A stretch of 64,000 bases of DNA from Anaerolineae bacterium (GCA_019637555.1 JAHBVK010000001.1:285688-349687), one strand, 5' to 3'. Positions 53,201 through 63,211 are shown, counted from the stretch's first letter. A program made the numbers and translations. Notes: generated by a model from the sequence alone, not told the origin.

Positions 53201-54634
53201 GTTCTGCGCCGATAGTCCGTGCCAGGCAGCCCGCAACCGTCGCACACCCTCCTCGATCTTGTCAGGAGCTTGCGCTGCGAAATTCAGCCGCATGAAATAC
53301 CCGCCACCGCCATCTGTATGGAACATCGGACCCATCGCAAAGGTGACGCCCTGTTTGATCGCGTTGTTGTACAACTCAGCTACGGTTGGTCCATTGTGAG
53401 GCAGCTCTACCCACAGGTACATTCCACCCGTCGGTGTTGACCAGCGTGTTCCCTCAGGCATATGGCGCTGCAACGACCGGATCATGCTGTCGCGGCGCTC
53501 GCGGATGATCTTGCGTACCCGATCCAGATGTCCGCTTAAGGCTCCAGTTTGCAGGAAGTAGTGCATCGCCCGTTGATTAAGTGTTGGCGTGCAAATATCC
53601 GCTGCCCGCTTCACCCGCATGATTCGTTCCCACACCGGACCTTCTCCGATCACGTAACCGATGCGCGTTCCCGGCAGAACGATTTTGGAGAATCCGTTGG
53701 TGTGAAGGACGATCCCCTCACTATCTAGCGCCTTCAAAGGTGGCGGTGGCGTGCCCGCAAAACCCAATTCGTGGTAAACACCATCTTCCAGTACAGGGAC
53801 ACCGAAATCTGCTGCCACCTGTAACAGCCTCCGCCGCCGATGGATAGACATCACCGTTCCAGTTGGATTATGGTACGTCGGCGCGATGTAAATAGCGCGC
53901 GCGCGGTGATGTATCAGTGCCTCTTGCAGCGCGTCAATCTTTATGCCATCCTCGTCCATCGGGATACCGAAAACCTGAACTCGCCGCACCCGCGCCAGAT
54001 CAAGGATGCCCAGATAGGTCGGGTTAGTAGTGATCAGCGCATCCCCTTCAGAAAGCAGCGCTTGTACCGCCATATCCAGCGCTTGCTGACAGCCACCAGT
54101 GATTAGTACGTGCTCTGCGCGGCAGTTAATACCAGTCGTGCGGCTGTATTCTGCAATTGCCTGTCGCAGCGGCAAATAACCCTCGGTCTCCTCGTAAAGC
54201 AGGGCATCTGCGCCGTCCCGATCAAGAACTGCATTGTACGCCTGCCGGATCAGTGACACGGGCAGAAATTCCTCGGCTGGTGCGCCGCCGCTGAATGCAA
54301 TTACGTTCGGCGGATGGCGCTGCGTAACATGAGCAATAGGATTTGCTGCGACGGAAGGCAGCGCCCGTGGATCATTGGTCAGCCCATTGGGTCCGGTGAC
54401 GAATGTCCCGCGCCCTGCTTGTCCCACGATCAACCCTTCTTCGCGCAGTTCCGCATAAGCATTAACTACACTGATCCGGCTGATCCCCAACGTGTCAGCG
54501 AGTTCGCGGCTTCCGGGTAACCTCTCACCCGGTACCCACGACCCTTCGACGATTCGTTCGCGCACCAGACGAATAATCTGTCGGTATAGGGGTTCTTCAG
54601 CGGTCTTATTGATTGGCAGATCGACATGCACCAT
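53162..54634 (-). CDS. MocR-type regulator (GntR winged helix plus PLP aminotransferase)
   Basis: Residues 1-75 are a GntR-type wHTH (PLYRQIIRLVRERIVEG...LPGSRELADTLGISRISVVNAYAELREEG). The rest is a fold-type I aminotransferase with PLP Lys in GFSKIVLPGTR, YIAPTYHNPTG and GGMYLWVEL. MocR proteins use the PLP domain to sense an amine or PLP and switch on a neighbour, which often makes vitamin B6 or GABA. The ATG at 54634 is preceded by AGGA at 8 bases. The operator-like site lies just upstream. Confidence 0.93.
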   Translation of the reverse strand: MVHVDLPINKTAEEPLYRQIIRLVRERIVEGSWVPGERLPGSRELADTLGISRISVVNAYAELREEGLIVGQAGRGTFVTGPNGLTNDPRALPSVAANPIAHVTQRHPPNVIAFSGGAPAEEFLPVSLIRQAYNAVLDRDGADALLYEETEGYLPLRQAIAEYSRTTGINCRAEHVLITGGCQQALDMAVQALLSEGDALITTNPTYLGILDLARVRRVQVFGIPMDEDGIKIDALQEALIHHRARAIYIAPTYHNPTGTVMSIHRRRRLLQVAADFGVPVLEDGVYHELGFAGTPPPPLKALDSEGIVLHTNGFSKIVLPGTRIGYVIGEGPVWERIMRVKRAADICTPTLNQRAMHYFLQTGALSGHLDRVRKIIRERRDSMIRSLQRHMPEGTRWSTPTGGMYLWVELPHNGPTVAELYNNAIKQGVTFAMGPMFHTDGGGGYFMRLNFAAQAPDKIEEGVRRLRAAWHGLSAQNSGVVLRDTEHIL

Positions 54635-54650
54635 AGCCACATTCCTATCA

Positions 54651-54690
54651 ATTGGATATTGGATATAGCCAATCCATAAGACCAATTATA
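54651..54690 (-). promoter_or_regulatory. Candidate MocR promoter and autoregulatory repeats
   Basis: Two direct ATTGGAT copies at 54651-54657 and 54658-54664 are followed by two CCAAT inverted half-sites at 54669-54673 and 54682-54686. The last overlaps a TATAAT (minus strand, 54685-54690), with a TTGACT at 54706-54711 as a possible -35 (15-base spacing, short). Direct repeats plus an inverted half are the usual binding pattern of MocR regulators. Confidence 0.5.
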
Positions 54691-54832
54691 ACCACTATGT
54701 ACTGGAGTCAATGGGGCATATTGCCAATGAACTAACTAAATTCCAGCGCAATCGAAACGAAAAACGCTGCATTCAGCCTGTTCTTAGCCTGCTTAGAAGG
54801 GGTACGAGGTAGCTTGATCCTTAAGTGTCAGA

Positions 54833-56035
54833 CTATTGGTTATAGTCCATGCCAAATACGGAGGTCATTAGCGCGGCGATGTTGCTGCGGTTTATAACCA
54901 ATGCACCATCATCACCATCAACAGAGGTCGCCTGCAAATATTCGCCAAAGATCGAGTTTTTTCGGATCCCATCTGATGGCAAATCCTTCAAATACCACGC
55001 CAGACTGAGCGCCTGATCAAAGCCGACATCGGTGATCACATATTGGCTCAAGTCAGTCCATAGTGATAGCGCCTGCGGCACCAATGAGGCAATTACTTGC
55101 GGTTGTGTCATCCGCGCCCGCATTGCCATGATCACTTCTTGCTGCCGCTCTGCGCGGGCGAAGTCGCTGCTGCCGTGTCTGGTGCGAGCGTACTTCAGCG
55201 CCAGTTGACCGTCCATATGGACGATGCCCGCCGGAATGTATAAAGGCTCGTAACCGTAATCCATGCTCGGATACTCAGGATCATCAATCTCCGCTGGCAC
55301 ATTAATGTCGATGCCGCCAATCGCATCCACTAACTTAATTACGGCATCGAACGAAACTGCCACATAGCTGTCAATCCTCATGCCGAGGTTATACTGCATC
55401 GTTTGCACTAGCAGTTTTGGACCATCACCGGGACGGTTCAATTCGCCAAGCACATAGACACGGTTCACCTTTACTAGATCAGGCTGGTTTGGCATCGCGA
55501 CGTAGGTGTCGCGTGGGATACTGAGCAAACCGATCTGCTGTGTTTTGGGATTAATACTCACAAGGATCAGCGAATCGGTGCGGAAGCCTGTACCTTCCTC
55601 GCCGGGACGCTTGTCCAAGCCCATCACCAGAATCGTAAAGCGGCGATCCCCATTCCATGCGGTAATGCCATAATCCGTTGTCACTGTCGGCTGCACCACC
55701 CCATTGACCACTGCCGCCGTTGCCGTCACCGTCACATTGCCGCCGCGAAAGATCGAAGAAACGACTAGCGTGACAAGGCACAATGCACCGCCGACAGCGG
55801 CAGCGATGATCCCCCACGTCCATTCGATCTTGGGTAATGCCCGATCTTGCCGCCGTTTTGCCATCCGTTCACGCGCCCTGCCGCTGGCAGTGTTGCGGCG
55901 CATCGAACTTGAGGTTGAAGCTGAAGTCGGTATATTACTGATGTCATTGCGCTCTACCGGAGTTGATCGGGTGACGTGTCCGCGCCCTGTTGTGTTCCGG
56001 CGTGCAGCCTGATCTCGGTTGCTACGGTCATTCAT
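54833..56035 (-). CDS. LytR-CpsA-Psr (LCP) family transferase
   Basis: The 400-residue protein has a basic, Ser/Thr-rich cytoplasmic N-terminus (about 65 residues), a membrane helix (about 75-95) and an LCP domain. Its motifs are FTILVMGLDKRPGEEGTGFRTDSLILVS (Arg and Asp of the active site), LLSIPRDTYVAM, NRVYVLG, DAIGGIDI and KYARTRHGSSDFARAERQQEVI. LCP enzymes move undecaprenyl-linked glycans to peptidoglycan. The ATG at 56035 is used, with a GTG at 56044 as an alternative. Confidence 0.9.
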   Translation of the reverse strand: MNDRSNRDQAARRNTTGRGHVTRSTPVERNDISNIPTSASTSSSMRRNTASGRARERMAKRRQDRALPKIEWTWGIIAAAVGGALCLVTLVVSSIFRGGNVTVTATAAVVNGVVQPTVTTDYGITAWNGDRRFTILVMGLDKRPGEEGTGFRTDSLILVSINPKTQQIGLLSIPRDTYVAMPNQPDLVKVNRVYVLGELNRPGDGPKLLVQTMQYNLGMRIDSYVAVSFDAVIKLVDAIGGIDINVPAEIDDPEYPSMDYGYEPLYIPAGIVHMDGQLALKYARTRHGSSDFARAERQQEVIMAMRARMTQPQVIASLVPQALSLWTDLSQYVITDVGFDQALSLAWYLKDLPSDGIRKNSIFGEYLQATSVDGDDGALVINRSNIAALMTSVFGMDYNQ

Positions 56036-56153
56036 GGCATTCACTGATCTTTGATTAGTGCATGATTGTACATGCTTGAGGCTGGAAATCGCTACGATCC
56101 GGCATTAGAATGACCCTGCCTGAAATGTTCCGACATTCACTCTAGAGGCAGAC

Positions 56154-57518
56154 GTGAACAAGATCAGACCACAACTTCCCACCGGAATGCGGGATTACCT
56201 TCCCGCCGATGTGCTGCGTCGTCAGTACGTCATCAACACCATCTCCGGCGTATTCGAGCGTTACGGTTACGAACCGCTGCAAACGCCGGTGCTGGAAATG
56301 CAGGAAACTTTGATGGGCAAGTATGGCGAAGACGCCGAGAAGTTGATCTTTCACGCCAAGCATCCGATGGGTAAGGAAGAGCTGGCGCTGCGCTACGATC
56401 TGACAGTGCCATTGGTGCGCTTCTTCGCGCTCAACGAAAGTAAACTATCGCTGCCTTTCAAACGCTATCACATTGCACCCGTTTGGCGTGCAGATCGTCC
56501 GCAGCGTGGGCGCTACCGCGAGTTCTATCAGTGTGATGCGGATACCGTTGGCATCGCAGGTATGGAGGCAGATGCAGAGGCGGTTAGTGTGGCAGTCTCG
56601 GCATTGCGTGAATTGGGCTTCCGCGAGTTCGCCGTCAAGATCAACAACCGCAAACTGCTCATTGGCATTGGTCAGTATGCTGGACTCGAAGGCGAGGCGC
56701 TCTCAAATCTCTACCGCAGCATCGACAAGCTGGACAAAATCGGCGTTGATGGTGTGCGTAAAGAACTGCTCGATAACGGCATCGCTGCTAGCATCGTGGA
56801 CAAGATCATGAAGATGATCACTAGCGCCCACTCAGATCGCAGCGACAGCTATGCAGCAGCGGCGCAAAACATTGGCGCATTGCGTGAAGAGCTAGATGGC
56901 ACGCCGTCAGCGATGGAAGGCTTGGACGAGCTTGAGCAACTTGTCAATAACCTGATGGCACTTAACACGCCAGCCGAGAATATCGATCTCGATTTCTCGA
57001 TGGTGCGCGGACTCAGTTACTACACCGGACCTATTTTTGAGGCGGTACTGCTCTCCGACGATCCAGAGGAGCGTGTTGGAAGCGTGGCAGGCGGCGGACG
57101 CTACGACGATCTGATCGGCTTGTTCCGCAAAGATACACTGCCTACCGTCGGCATCAGTCTGGGCATCGAGCGCCTGATCTACATTATGGACAAGCGCAAC
57201 ATGTACCCACCGTCGATCAATCGCACAGTGGTGCAGGTGCTCGTCAGCGTATTCAACGCCGAGACCAAAGCCGAGTCGATGCGCTTCGCCAGCGAACTTC
57301 GCGGTGAGGGCATTCGCACCGAGTTATTCATGCAAGATAACAAGGGCATCGGCAAACAGTTCGGCTATGCCGACAAGAAGGGTATCCCTATCGTCGCCGT
57401 GATGGGACCGGACGAGATCGCACGCGGTGAGGTCAAACTCAAGCGCCTTGCCGATCAGCACGAAGTCACTGTGCTGCGCACTCAGGCACTCGATACACTA
57501 CACTCTCTCCTCGACTAA
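56154..57518 (+). CDS. hisS: Histidyl-tRNA synthetase
   Basis: A class II synthetase of 454 residues. Motif 1 is near VLEMQETL, motif 2 is GRYREFYQCDADTVG, the HisRS-specific LDFSMVRGLSYYTGPIFE binds histidine, and motif 3 is VGISLGIERLIY. An anticodon-binding domain of about 95 residues ends the protein. GTG start with GAGG five to six bases upstream. The tRNA-His gene lies 35 kb away. Confidence 0.97.
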   Translation: MNKIRPQLPTGMRDYLPADVLRRQYVINTISGVFERYGYEPLQTPVLEMQETLMGKYGEDAEKLIFHAKHPMGKEELALRYDLTVPLVRFFALNESKLSLPFKRYHIAPVWRADRPQRGRYREFYQCDADTVGIAGMEADAEAVSVAVSALRELGFREFAVKINNRKLLIGIGQYAGLEGEALSNLYRSIDKLDKIGVDGVRKELLDNGIAASIVDKIMKMITSAHSDRSDSYAAAAQNIGALREELDGTPSAMEGLDELEQLVNNLMALNTPAENIDLDFSMVRGLSYYTGPIFEAVLLSDDPEERVGSVAGGGRYDDLIGLFRKDTLPTVGISLGIERLIYIMDKRNMYPPSINRTVVQVLVSVFNAETKAESMRFASELRGEGIRTELFMQDNKGIGKQFGYADKKGIPIVAVMGPDEIARGEVKLKRLADQHEVTVLRTQALDTLHSLLD

Positions 57519-57541
57519 TCGCCAAAACCTTCGCCACATCG

Positions 57542-57570
57542 AACCGGAGCCACGCGCTCCGGTTACTTTT
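57542..57570 (+). terminator. Hairpin terminator after hisS
   Basis: A 9-bp stem (AACCGGAGC at 57542-57550, complement at 57556-57564), loop 5, then ACTTTTC. Confidence 0.65.
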
Positions 57571-57653
57571 CATGCACCCGACGTGATCGTGCGTTACAAT
57601 TTCGGGTTATATTTACGCGCACGTTTGTCTTTCTCGTGGATAGGGTATTGAAG

Positions 57654-58628
57654 ATGCACAAAAAGATCGCCGTCACCGTTGGCTTTGTGCTGCTGACTGC
57701 GCTATTTGCCGCCTGCGGACCTGTCGATCCCAATGCCACACCCATCGTTATGTTTCCTACGCGCGTAGCGACCAGCAACCTTCCTACCTTTCCAGCAGGC
57801 GGAACTAGTCTGCCTGTTGTGCCTACCGTACCGCTACCTAGTTCAGTAGCGCCGACGTTGGTACTGCCAACGCAGCCGGCATTTACCTATGTGCCGCCAA
57901 CACCTGTGGCGCCAACGGTGGTCCCCACCATTGATGCTAACTGGAATCAGCTTTCGGCGGGCATTAACTGGCGCGTGATCACCTTCCGTGCGCCATCATC
58001 GGGGCAAGTGGCAAGTGTCCTCGTCACCCGTATCGATCCGCGTTATGCCCGTTTCAAGGTCTACTATCAGGCTGGTGCAGTGCGCAATATCCAGCAGTGG
58101 CAGAGCGTGCTTCCCGGTGCGGTGGCAATCGTCAACGCCAACTTCTTCGATACTCAGAATCGCCCGTTAGGATTGGTAGCTTCTGATGGTATCTTGACTG
58201 GCGTGAATATATCCCGTAATGACACGGGCGTTTTTCAGCTCAAAGATAATGTTGCTAGAGTACGATCATTCTATACTGAGCCATACAACAACACCGAGAA
58301 CTTCCAGCAGGTTGTGCAAGGACTTCCAATGTTGATGGTTGCAGGCAGAGTCGCGCCAGCCTTCAATCCAGACATCAGTACCGCCCCCAGTTTTCGTACG
58401 GTGATCGCTCAGGATGTTTATGGACGCATTCTGATCATCGTTACACAATATACTGCTGTCACACTGCTGGATATGGCACGCTTTCTCGGTGTGTCGGGGC
58501 TAGAGATCACGACGGCTTTGAATATGGATGGTGGCAGTTCCACCCAGATGTATCTGGCGACAGGTGGACCCTCTCAGTTCACCATTGGCGGTAAGGGTGT
58601 CCCCGTCGTCCTCGCCGTCTTCCGCTGA
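57654..58628 (+). CDS. Lipoprotein phosphodiester glycosidase (NAGPA-like)
   Basis: A lipobox LFAACG follows the signal peptide. A Pro/Thr-rich spacer (about 25-95) then leads to a DUF2233/NAGPA domain with AIVNANFFDTQNRP, VASDGILTG and the C-terminal LNMDGGSSTQMYL motif that binds phosphate and metal. The family cleaves sugar-phosphodiester bonds, as in wall teichoic-type glycans or spore lipids. The ATG at 57654 has AGGG at 8 bases and gives a normal lipoprotein signal, unlike the GTG at 57636. Confidence 0.9.
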   Translation: MHKKIAVTVGFVLLTALFAACGPVDPNATPIVMFPTRVATSNLPTFPAGGTSLPVVPTVPLPSSVAPTLVLPTQPAFTYVPPTPVAPTVVPTIDANWNQLSAGINWRVITFRAPSSGQVASVLVTRIDPRYARFKVYYQAGAVRNIQQWQSVLPGAVAIVNANFFDTQNRPLGLVASDGILTGVNISRNDTGVFQLKDNVARVRSFYTEPYNNTENFQQVVQGLPMLMVAGRVAPAFNPDISTAPSFRTVIAQDVYGRILIIVTQYTAVTLLDMARFLGVSGLEITTALNMDGGSSTQMYLATGGPSQFTIGGKGVPVVLAVFR

Positions 58629-58666
58629 TGCCACATTAATAACGTATCTTAAATCCATAATAATGC

Positions 58667-58704
58667 TGCCCACCTCCCCCAAAATTGGGAGGTGGGCATT
58701 TTTG
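58667..58704 (+). terminator. Strong intrinsic terminator
   Basis: A 12-bp perfect stem (TGCCCACCTCCC at 58667-58678, complement at 58687-58698) with an 8-base loop ends in T5. It separates the glycosidase from the SPFH gene. Because its right arm overlaps the upstream extension of the SPFH frame, the SPFH start lies downstream of it. Confidence 0.92.
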
Positions 58705-58754
58705 TTCGGGTGTATGCTGAGGAATGCTACACAATTGTAGGAGAGAAATCGAAG

Positions 58755-60806
58755 ATGCCTGACTTACTTGGCCTGATTGTACTCGGGCTGCTTATTTTTG
58801 TCGGGTTGTTCCTGCTTGCGGGTGTGCGTATTATTCCGAACAACCGTGTCGGTATTGTCGAGAAGCGATTCTCTGGCAAAGGCTCGGTCAAAGCGGATAG
58901 TTTCATTGCACTAAACAAGGAAGCTGGCTATCAACCGGAACTACTACGTGGTGGTATCACTTGGAAACTACCCTATCAATACAACATCCAACTTGCGCCG
59001 CTGGTGACGATCTCGCAAGGGCAGATCGGCTACGTCTTCGCACGTGACGGTTCCCCACTGGCACCAACACAATCATTGGCAGATGTGGTACCGGAAGCGA
59101 AGAACTTTCAGGATGTCGAAGCATTCTTGAAAAATGGCGGTCAGCGTGGACCTCAGCGCGAGATTTTGCGTGAAGGCACATACGCCCTGAACCTTGCCCA
59201 ATTCATCGTCTTCACTGCCGACGGTAGCTACTATCTGCCGATCAGCCGTGACGAAGAAGGCATCTTCAAGCGCATGGCGGCGTTGATCCACGAGCGAGAT
59301 GGCTTTAAGCCCGTCGTCATCAAGGGTGCTGATGATATGGTCGGTATCGTCACCGTTCATGATGGTCCTTCGCTTCAACAGGGCGAGATCATTGCGCCGA
59401 CGGTTGGTGATGATCCTGCTGTGGCTACGACTTACCACAATAACTTTCAGGATACTGAGAAATTCCTGATTGCTGGTGGTCGGCGTGGTCGTCAATTGCA
59501 GGTACTGACGGAAGGAACCTACTACATCAACCGCTTGTTCGCTACGGTTGAGTTGATCCAGAAGACGATCATCGATGTTGGTTCCGTTGGCGTGGTCGTC
59601 AGTTATGTCGGTGGCAAATCCGAAGACCTCTCCGGCGTTGACTACAAGCACGGCGAGATGGTCGAGCAGGGGGCTAAAGGTGTCTGGGACGCGGCGTTGA
59701 TGCCGGGTAAGTACGCCTTCAACACCTACGCTGGTAAAGTGATCACCGTCCCAACGACCAACATCATCCTCAAATGGAATAAGGATGAAGTAGGCGAGCA
59801 TCGCTTCGATGCCAACCTAAGCGCCGTTGAACTGATCACTAAGGATGCCTTCGAGCCGCTGCTGCCGCTGTCCGTGGTCATGCACATCGACTACCGCAAA
59901 GCGCCGCTGGTCATCCAGCGCTTCGGTGACATCAAACGGCTGGTCGAGCAAACCCTTGATCCGATGGTCGCTGCTTACTTCAAGAACATCGGTCAGACGC
60001 GCACACTGATACAGTTGATTCAGGAGCGCAGCCAGATCCAGCAGCAGTCCAGCGAAGAGATGAAGGAACGTTTCGCGCACTATAACCTCGAACTTGAGGA
60101 AGTGCTGATCGGTACGCCCTCCTCCTCAGCCAATGATCGCAAGATCGAGGAAATTTTGGCGCAGTTGCGGGATCGTCAGATCGCTACCGAGCAGGTGGAA
60201 ACTTACGGACGTAAGCAAACGGCGGCGGCGAAGGAACGCGAACTGCGGCAGGCAGAATCCATTGCCAAGCAGCAGACGGCGCTCACGGAATCCGAGATCA
60301 GCATCACCATTCAGGGCAACGAAGGTCGCGCTGCCTATCAGCGTGCGTTGCAGGATGCCGCTAAGATCAAGGCGATTGCGGAAGCGGAAGCGGAACGCGA
60401 TGCCCGCATCGGTATCGCCCGCGCAGTCGCAGTCGAGGAACAGGTTCGCGCTTACGGTGGACCGCAGTTCCAGGTCTTGCAGCAGGCGTTGGATCGCTTC
60501 AGTGCGGCAGTGGAGAAGTCTGGTATCGACATCGTGCCGAAGATGGTGATCAACAACGGCGGTGGCGCTGACGGCAACGGCAGCGGTGCCAATAGTGCTT
60601 TCGAGGCACTCATGGCGATGCTGCTCTCGGAGAAATTGGGCATCAATCTCACTAACAATAGTGATAATGAGCCGCCTAATGAGGACATCAAGCGCATCCG
60701 CGAGAGCATCCTCAAGAGTCTGAATGCTCCTGTTGCCCAAGCTACTGATGCACCAGCACCAGCGACTCCAACCAACGGCAGTAAGGGTGAAGCTAAAGGA
60801 AGCTAA
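58755..60806 (+). CDS. Large SPFH/flotillin-like membrane protein
   Basis: The 683-residue protein has one N-terminal membrane helix (PDLLGLIVLGLLIFVGLFLL) and then SPFH/band-7 segments. These include VRIIPNNRVGIVEKRFSGKG, two REILREGTY / LQVLTEGTYYINRLFATV repeats suggesting an internal duplication, and VDYRKAPLVIQRFGD. A long Glu/Gln/Ala coiled coil (about 440-590) and a Gly/Asn/Pro-rich tail follow. Such proteins build membrane microdomains and protect the membrane under stress. AGGAG lies 11 bases before the ATG. Confidence 0.88.
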   Translation: MPDLLGLIVLGLLIFVGLFLLAGVRIIPNNRVGIVEKRFSGKGSVKADSFIALNKEAGYQPELLRGGITWKLPYQYNIQLAPLVTISQGQIGYVFARDGSPLAPTQSLADVVPEAKNFQDVEAFLKNGGQRGPQREILREGTYALNLAQFIVFTADGSYYLPISRDEEGIFKRMAALIHERDGFKPVVIKGADDMVGIVTVHDGPSLQQGEIIAPTVGDDPAVATTYHNNFQDTEKFLIAGGRRGRQLQVLTEGTYYINRLFATVELIQKTIIDVGSVGVVVSYVGGKSEDLSGVDYKHGEMVEQGAKGVWDAALMPGKYAFNTYAGKVITVPTTNIILKWNKDEVGEHRFDANLSAVELITKDAFEPLLPLSVVMHIDYRKAPLVIQRFGDIKRLVEQTLDPMVAAYFKNIGQTRTLIQLIQERSQIQQQSSEEMKERFAHYNLELEEVLIGTPSSSANDRKIEEILAQLRDRQIATEQVETYGRKQTAAAKERELRQAESIAKQQTALTESEISITIQGNEGRAAYQRALQDAAKIKAIAEAEAERDARIGIARAVAVEEQVRAYGGPQFQVLQQALDRFSAAVEKSGIDIVPKMVINNGGGADGNGSGANSAFEALMAMLLSEKLGINLTNNSDNEPPNEDIKRIRESILKSLNAPVAQATDAPAPATPTNGSKGEAKGS

Positions 60807-60836
60807 CAGCCTAAGCTAGATAAGTTCCAAATTCTG

Positions 60837-60873
60837 AAGCCCGGACGTAGTAATAGACGCTCCGGGCTTTTCA
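60837..60873 (+). terminator. Hairpin between convergent SPFH and anti-sigma genes
   Basis: A 9-bp stem (AAGCCCGGA at 60837-60845, complement at 60861-60869) with a 15-base loop, ending in TTTTC. Confidence 0.65.
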
Positions 60874-60882
60874 TTTCTCAAC

Positions 60883-63015
60883 TCAGTTCACTGTTCCGGC
60901 TGTTGGCGCGGTAGCCTCTTGCAGCGATTCCGCAATCGCCAGCAACTCCTCACGCGAGACTACATTTACATGCGCCTGCAACAGGATCGTTGTGCCGTTA
61001 ACATCCATCAATAACCAACGACTAACCGCAAACGGGGTCAGTACATTCTGTCGATACGTAGCGGTTGTACCTGCGACATCGACTGATTCACCGTCACTGG
61101 TAAATCCTTCTGCCGATTTGGCTACGGCGGATAGATTACCCTGAGTGATGATCAAGGCAAATCCGGGCTGGCAGGTACAGCGAAATCGTTGTACCACCAC
61201 ATCATTGATGTAAACGGGCTTTTCAGGGATCAACTTGCTGCTGACGCTCATCGCCGCACTCGCGCCCTCGCCAGTGGAGGCATTTGTCGTTAGCGATGGT
61301 AGTAAGGCGTAGGCGCTGCTGCCCTCACCGATCCGCGTGTTGAAATCGAACAGCGAGAAGCGATATAGCTGGAAATGAGCGCGTTTTTCCAACTGCAGCC
61401 ACGCCAATGTCATCTCGTCATAGCTGACCATCGGCGGAACGTATTGCAGCGACGTCACGAAACTGATCAACTGCTCCTCGCTGAACATGCCTAACGGACT
61501 AGCAAGCTGGATACTCGTCCGCGACATATCGGTCATGCTATCGGAACTACCGAGCCTCGGATTGTAAGCCCATAAAAAGTCGTATTGCCCAGAATTGCCA
61601 TCTATTTTTGCTTCGGCAGCACGAACGCTGATCACCATATCATCGACATGCCGACTATCATTACCACCGCTGATGAGCTTGTAATCAACCAGTTCTCCAG
61701 TAGCAGTGGGGAATTTCGTCATAATTCCTGCGTTCGGATTACTGAGCATCAATGTCAGCACGGGCGGTGCGAACAAAGCATCACGTCGATAGTAAGTGAT
61801 GACGCAGTAGCGTCCCAATGGATCGGTGAACACTTTGCCTAGCACCAACCGATTCTCGAACATCACCTGATCGGAGATGTGATACACGTCGTACTCAGCT
61901 TGCTGCTCAATGTCGCTCCAGATCGTCTCCACCGCCATTGGTTGTGCTGCTGGCACATGGTATCCCTCGTCGGGCACGGTCATCGTAAATGTCGCAGCAT
62001 CAAACGACGGATCAAGGTCTAGCTTGGTGAACTGCATCTCATAGATGACCTGATCCTGAGCATCATAATGAATAGAGGCTAAAAGGAGTGAAGTTTGCTG
62101 ATCAATCTTGAAGATATTCCGCACTGAAGGAATTGAGTTTGTTGTTGAGATGGTTTTAGTCTCGAACACATAAACCGGACGATCTAGCACCGTCTCATCA
62201 GGAAGTTGGCGTATTTCGTCAGTACCCGGAAATTCGCGCAACTTGTCTTCGCTTCGCGTTGTTCCTGTCTTAGCCCCGAACCAAGAGAACACGTAATCTT
62301 CAGGCATGTCTTCTACCCATGTTGGAGCATTACTGTAGAGGTCGTAATACCATGCTTGCGCCCCCTTGCTAACGAGCACTGTTCTCGCATAAAGTGTCTT
62401 ATTGGCCTGATTTGTTTTAGGCTCAGGATCTGTGAGCATAACAGAGCGCACAAAATCAGGCTGCGGTGGGGCTGAATTGCCAGTTGCGTTATCAAAGGCT
62501 TCAATACGGTACACTCCCGGCGCATCCTGCCATGCAAATTGCGATGTGTAAATCCAGCCAATATCGGAGAGAAGCTTGCCATCTGGTCCAAACACCCGTG
62601 AACGGCTTTCAGTCTCTGCATAAAAACGCGGTGAACTCAAGGTCGCGGTCACGGTTGCTGTTGCTGTTGTCGTCGCGCTGATGGTCGGTGTAGCGGTTGA
62701 TGCAGCAAACATGATCTGAATCGTTCGGCGCGCGTATATCTCCAACAACAGCCCGCCGATCAACAAAAAGGCGATCATCGCCGCTGTCAGCGTTAACGGT
62801 AGTCGATAGCGCCGTGATGAACGTGATGGCACTTGTACTGTAACCATTGGTTCCTCCATATATTCCGCATGTAATTCATCGATCATCTGCATTAGCAGCG
62901 GATCGGATTCCGCCTCGTATAGAACTACCGCCAGCACTTCGGGATCGCCGCGCTCCAATGCACTCGTATAGCGCAGCAGTAGTTTCTCACGCTGTAATCG
63001 TTCATTTCTATTCAT
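60883..63015 (-). CDS. Membrane partner (anti-sigma-like) of the ECF sigma factor
   Basis: The 710-residue protein has a 70-residue cytoplasmic segment (LERGDPEVLAVVLYEAESDP), one membrane helix (about 72-95), a Thr-rich spacer and a large outside domain. The outside part has YVFETKTIS, IFKIDQQTSLLLASI and DLDPSFDAATFTMTVP, like the LolA/RseB fold. No zinc HxxxCxxC anti-sigma motif is visible. It overlaps the sigma region-4 reading frame by 8 bases (63008-63015), as sigma and anti-sigma genes often do. A stress-sensing anti-sigma role is likely but not proven. Confidence 0.75.
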   Translation of the reverse strand: MNRNERLQREKLLLRYTSALERGDPEVLAVVLYEAESDPLLMQMIDELHAEYMEEPMVTVQVPSRSSRRYRLPLTLTAAMIAFLLIGGLLLEIYARRTIQIMFAASTATPTISATTTATATVTATLSSPRFYAETESRSRVFGPDGKLLSDIGWIYTSQFAWQDAPGVYRIEAFDNATGNSAPPQPDFVRSVMLTDPEPKTNQANKTLYARTVLVSKGAQAWYYDLYSNAPTWVEDMPEDYVFSWFGAKTGTTRSEDKLREFPGTDEIRQLPDETVLDRPVYVFETKTISTTNSIPSVRNIFKIDQQTSLLLASIHYDAQDQVIYEMQFTKLDLDPSFDAATFTMTVPDEGYHVPAAQPMAVETIWSDIEQQAEYDVYHISDQVMFENRLVLGKVFTDPLGRYCVITYYRRDALFAPPVLTLMLSNPNAGIMTKFPTATGELVDYKLISGGNDSRHVDDMVISVRAAEAKIDGNSGQYDFLWAYNPRLGSSDSMTDMSRTSIQLASPLGMFSEEQLISFVTSLQYVPPMVSYDEMTLAWLQLEKRAHFQLYRFSLFDFNTRIGEGSSAYALLPSLTTNASTGEGASAAMSVSSKLIPEKPVYINDVVVQRFRCTCQPGFALIITQGNLSAVAKSAEGFTSDGESVDVAGTTATYRQNVLTPFAVSRWLLMDVNGTTILLQAHVNVVSREELLAIAESLQEATAPTAGTVN

Positions 63016-63211
63016 CCGTTAAACCCTCCACTTCACGTCGCAGCCGCCGCAATGCCCGATGCAAGCGTACTCGCGCTGCGCCCGCCGTGATTCCAAGTTC
63101 CTGCGCTAACTCATCACCATCTAAATCGTGCAGCACCGCCAACTTCAAGAGTCGTGCGTCTTCAACCGAAACTAACGCCAATAAACTCTCTAACGCTGCT
63201 TCAGCCTCGCT
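63008..63211 (-). pseudogene. Sigma region 4 continuing after an in-frame TAG
   Basis: Directly after the TAG at 63212-63214, in the same frame, are 67 sense codons with a clear sigma-70 region 4. They comprise an SVEDARLLKLAVLHDLDGDELAQ helix pair and the recognition helix ITAGAARVRLHRALRRLRRE. They end with a TAG at 63008-63010 that overlaps the partner gene. A TTG at 63179-63181 preceded by GAGAG could restart translation. Without readthrough or restart this part is lost. Confidence 0.75.

Noticed and set aside
60126..60740. Minus-strand frame of 204 codons across the SPFH gene
   Set aside because: It is antisense to a gene with clear SPFH and coiled-coil signal; no ribosome site or family match.
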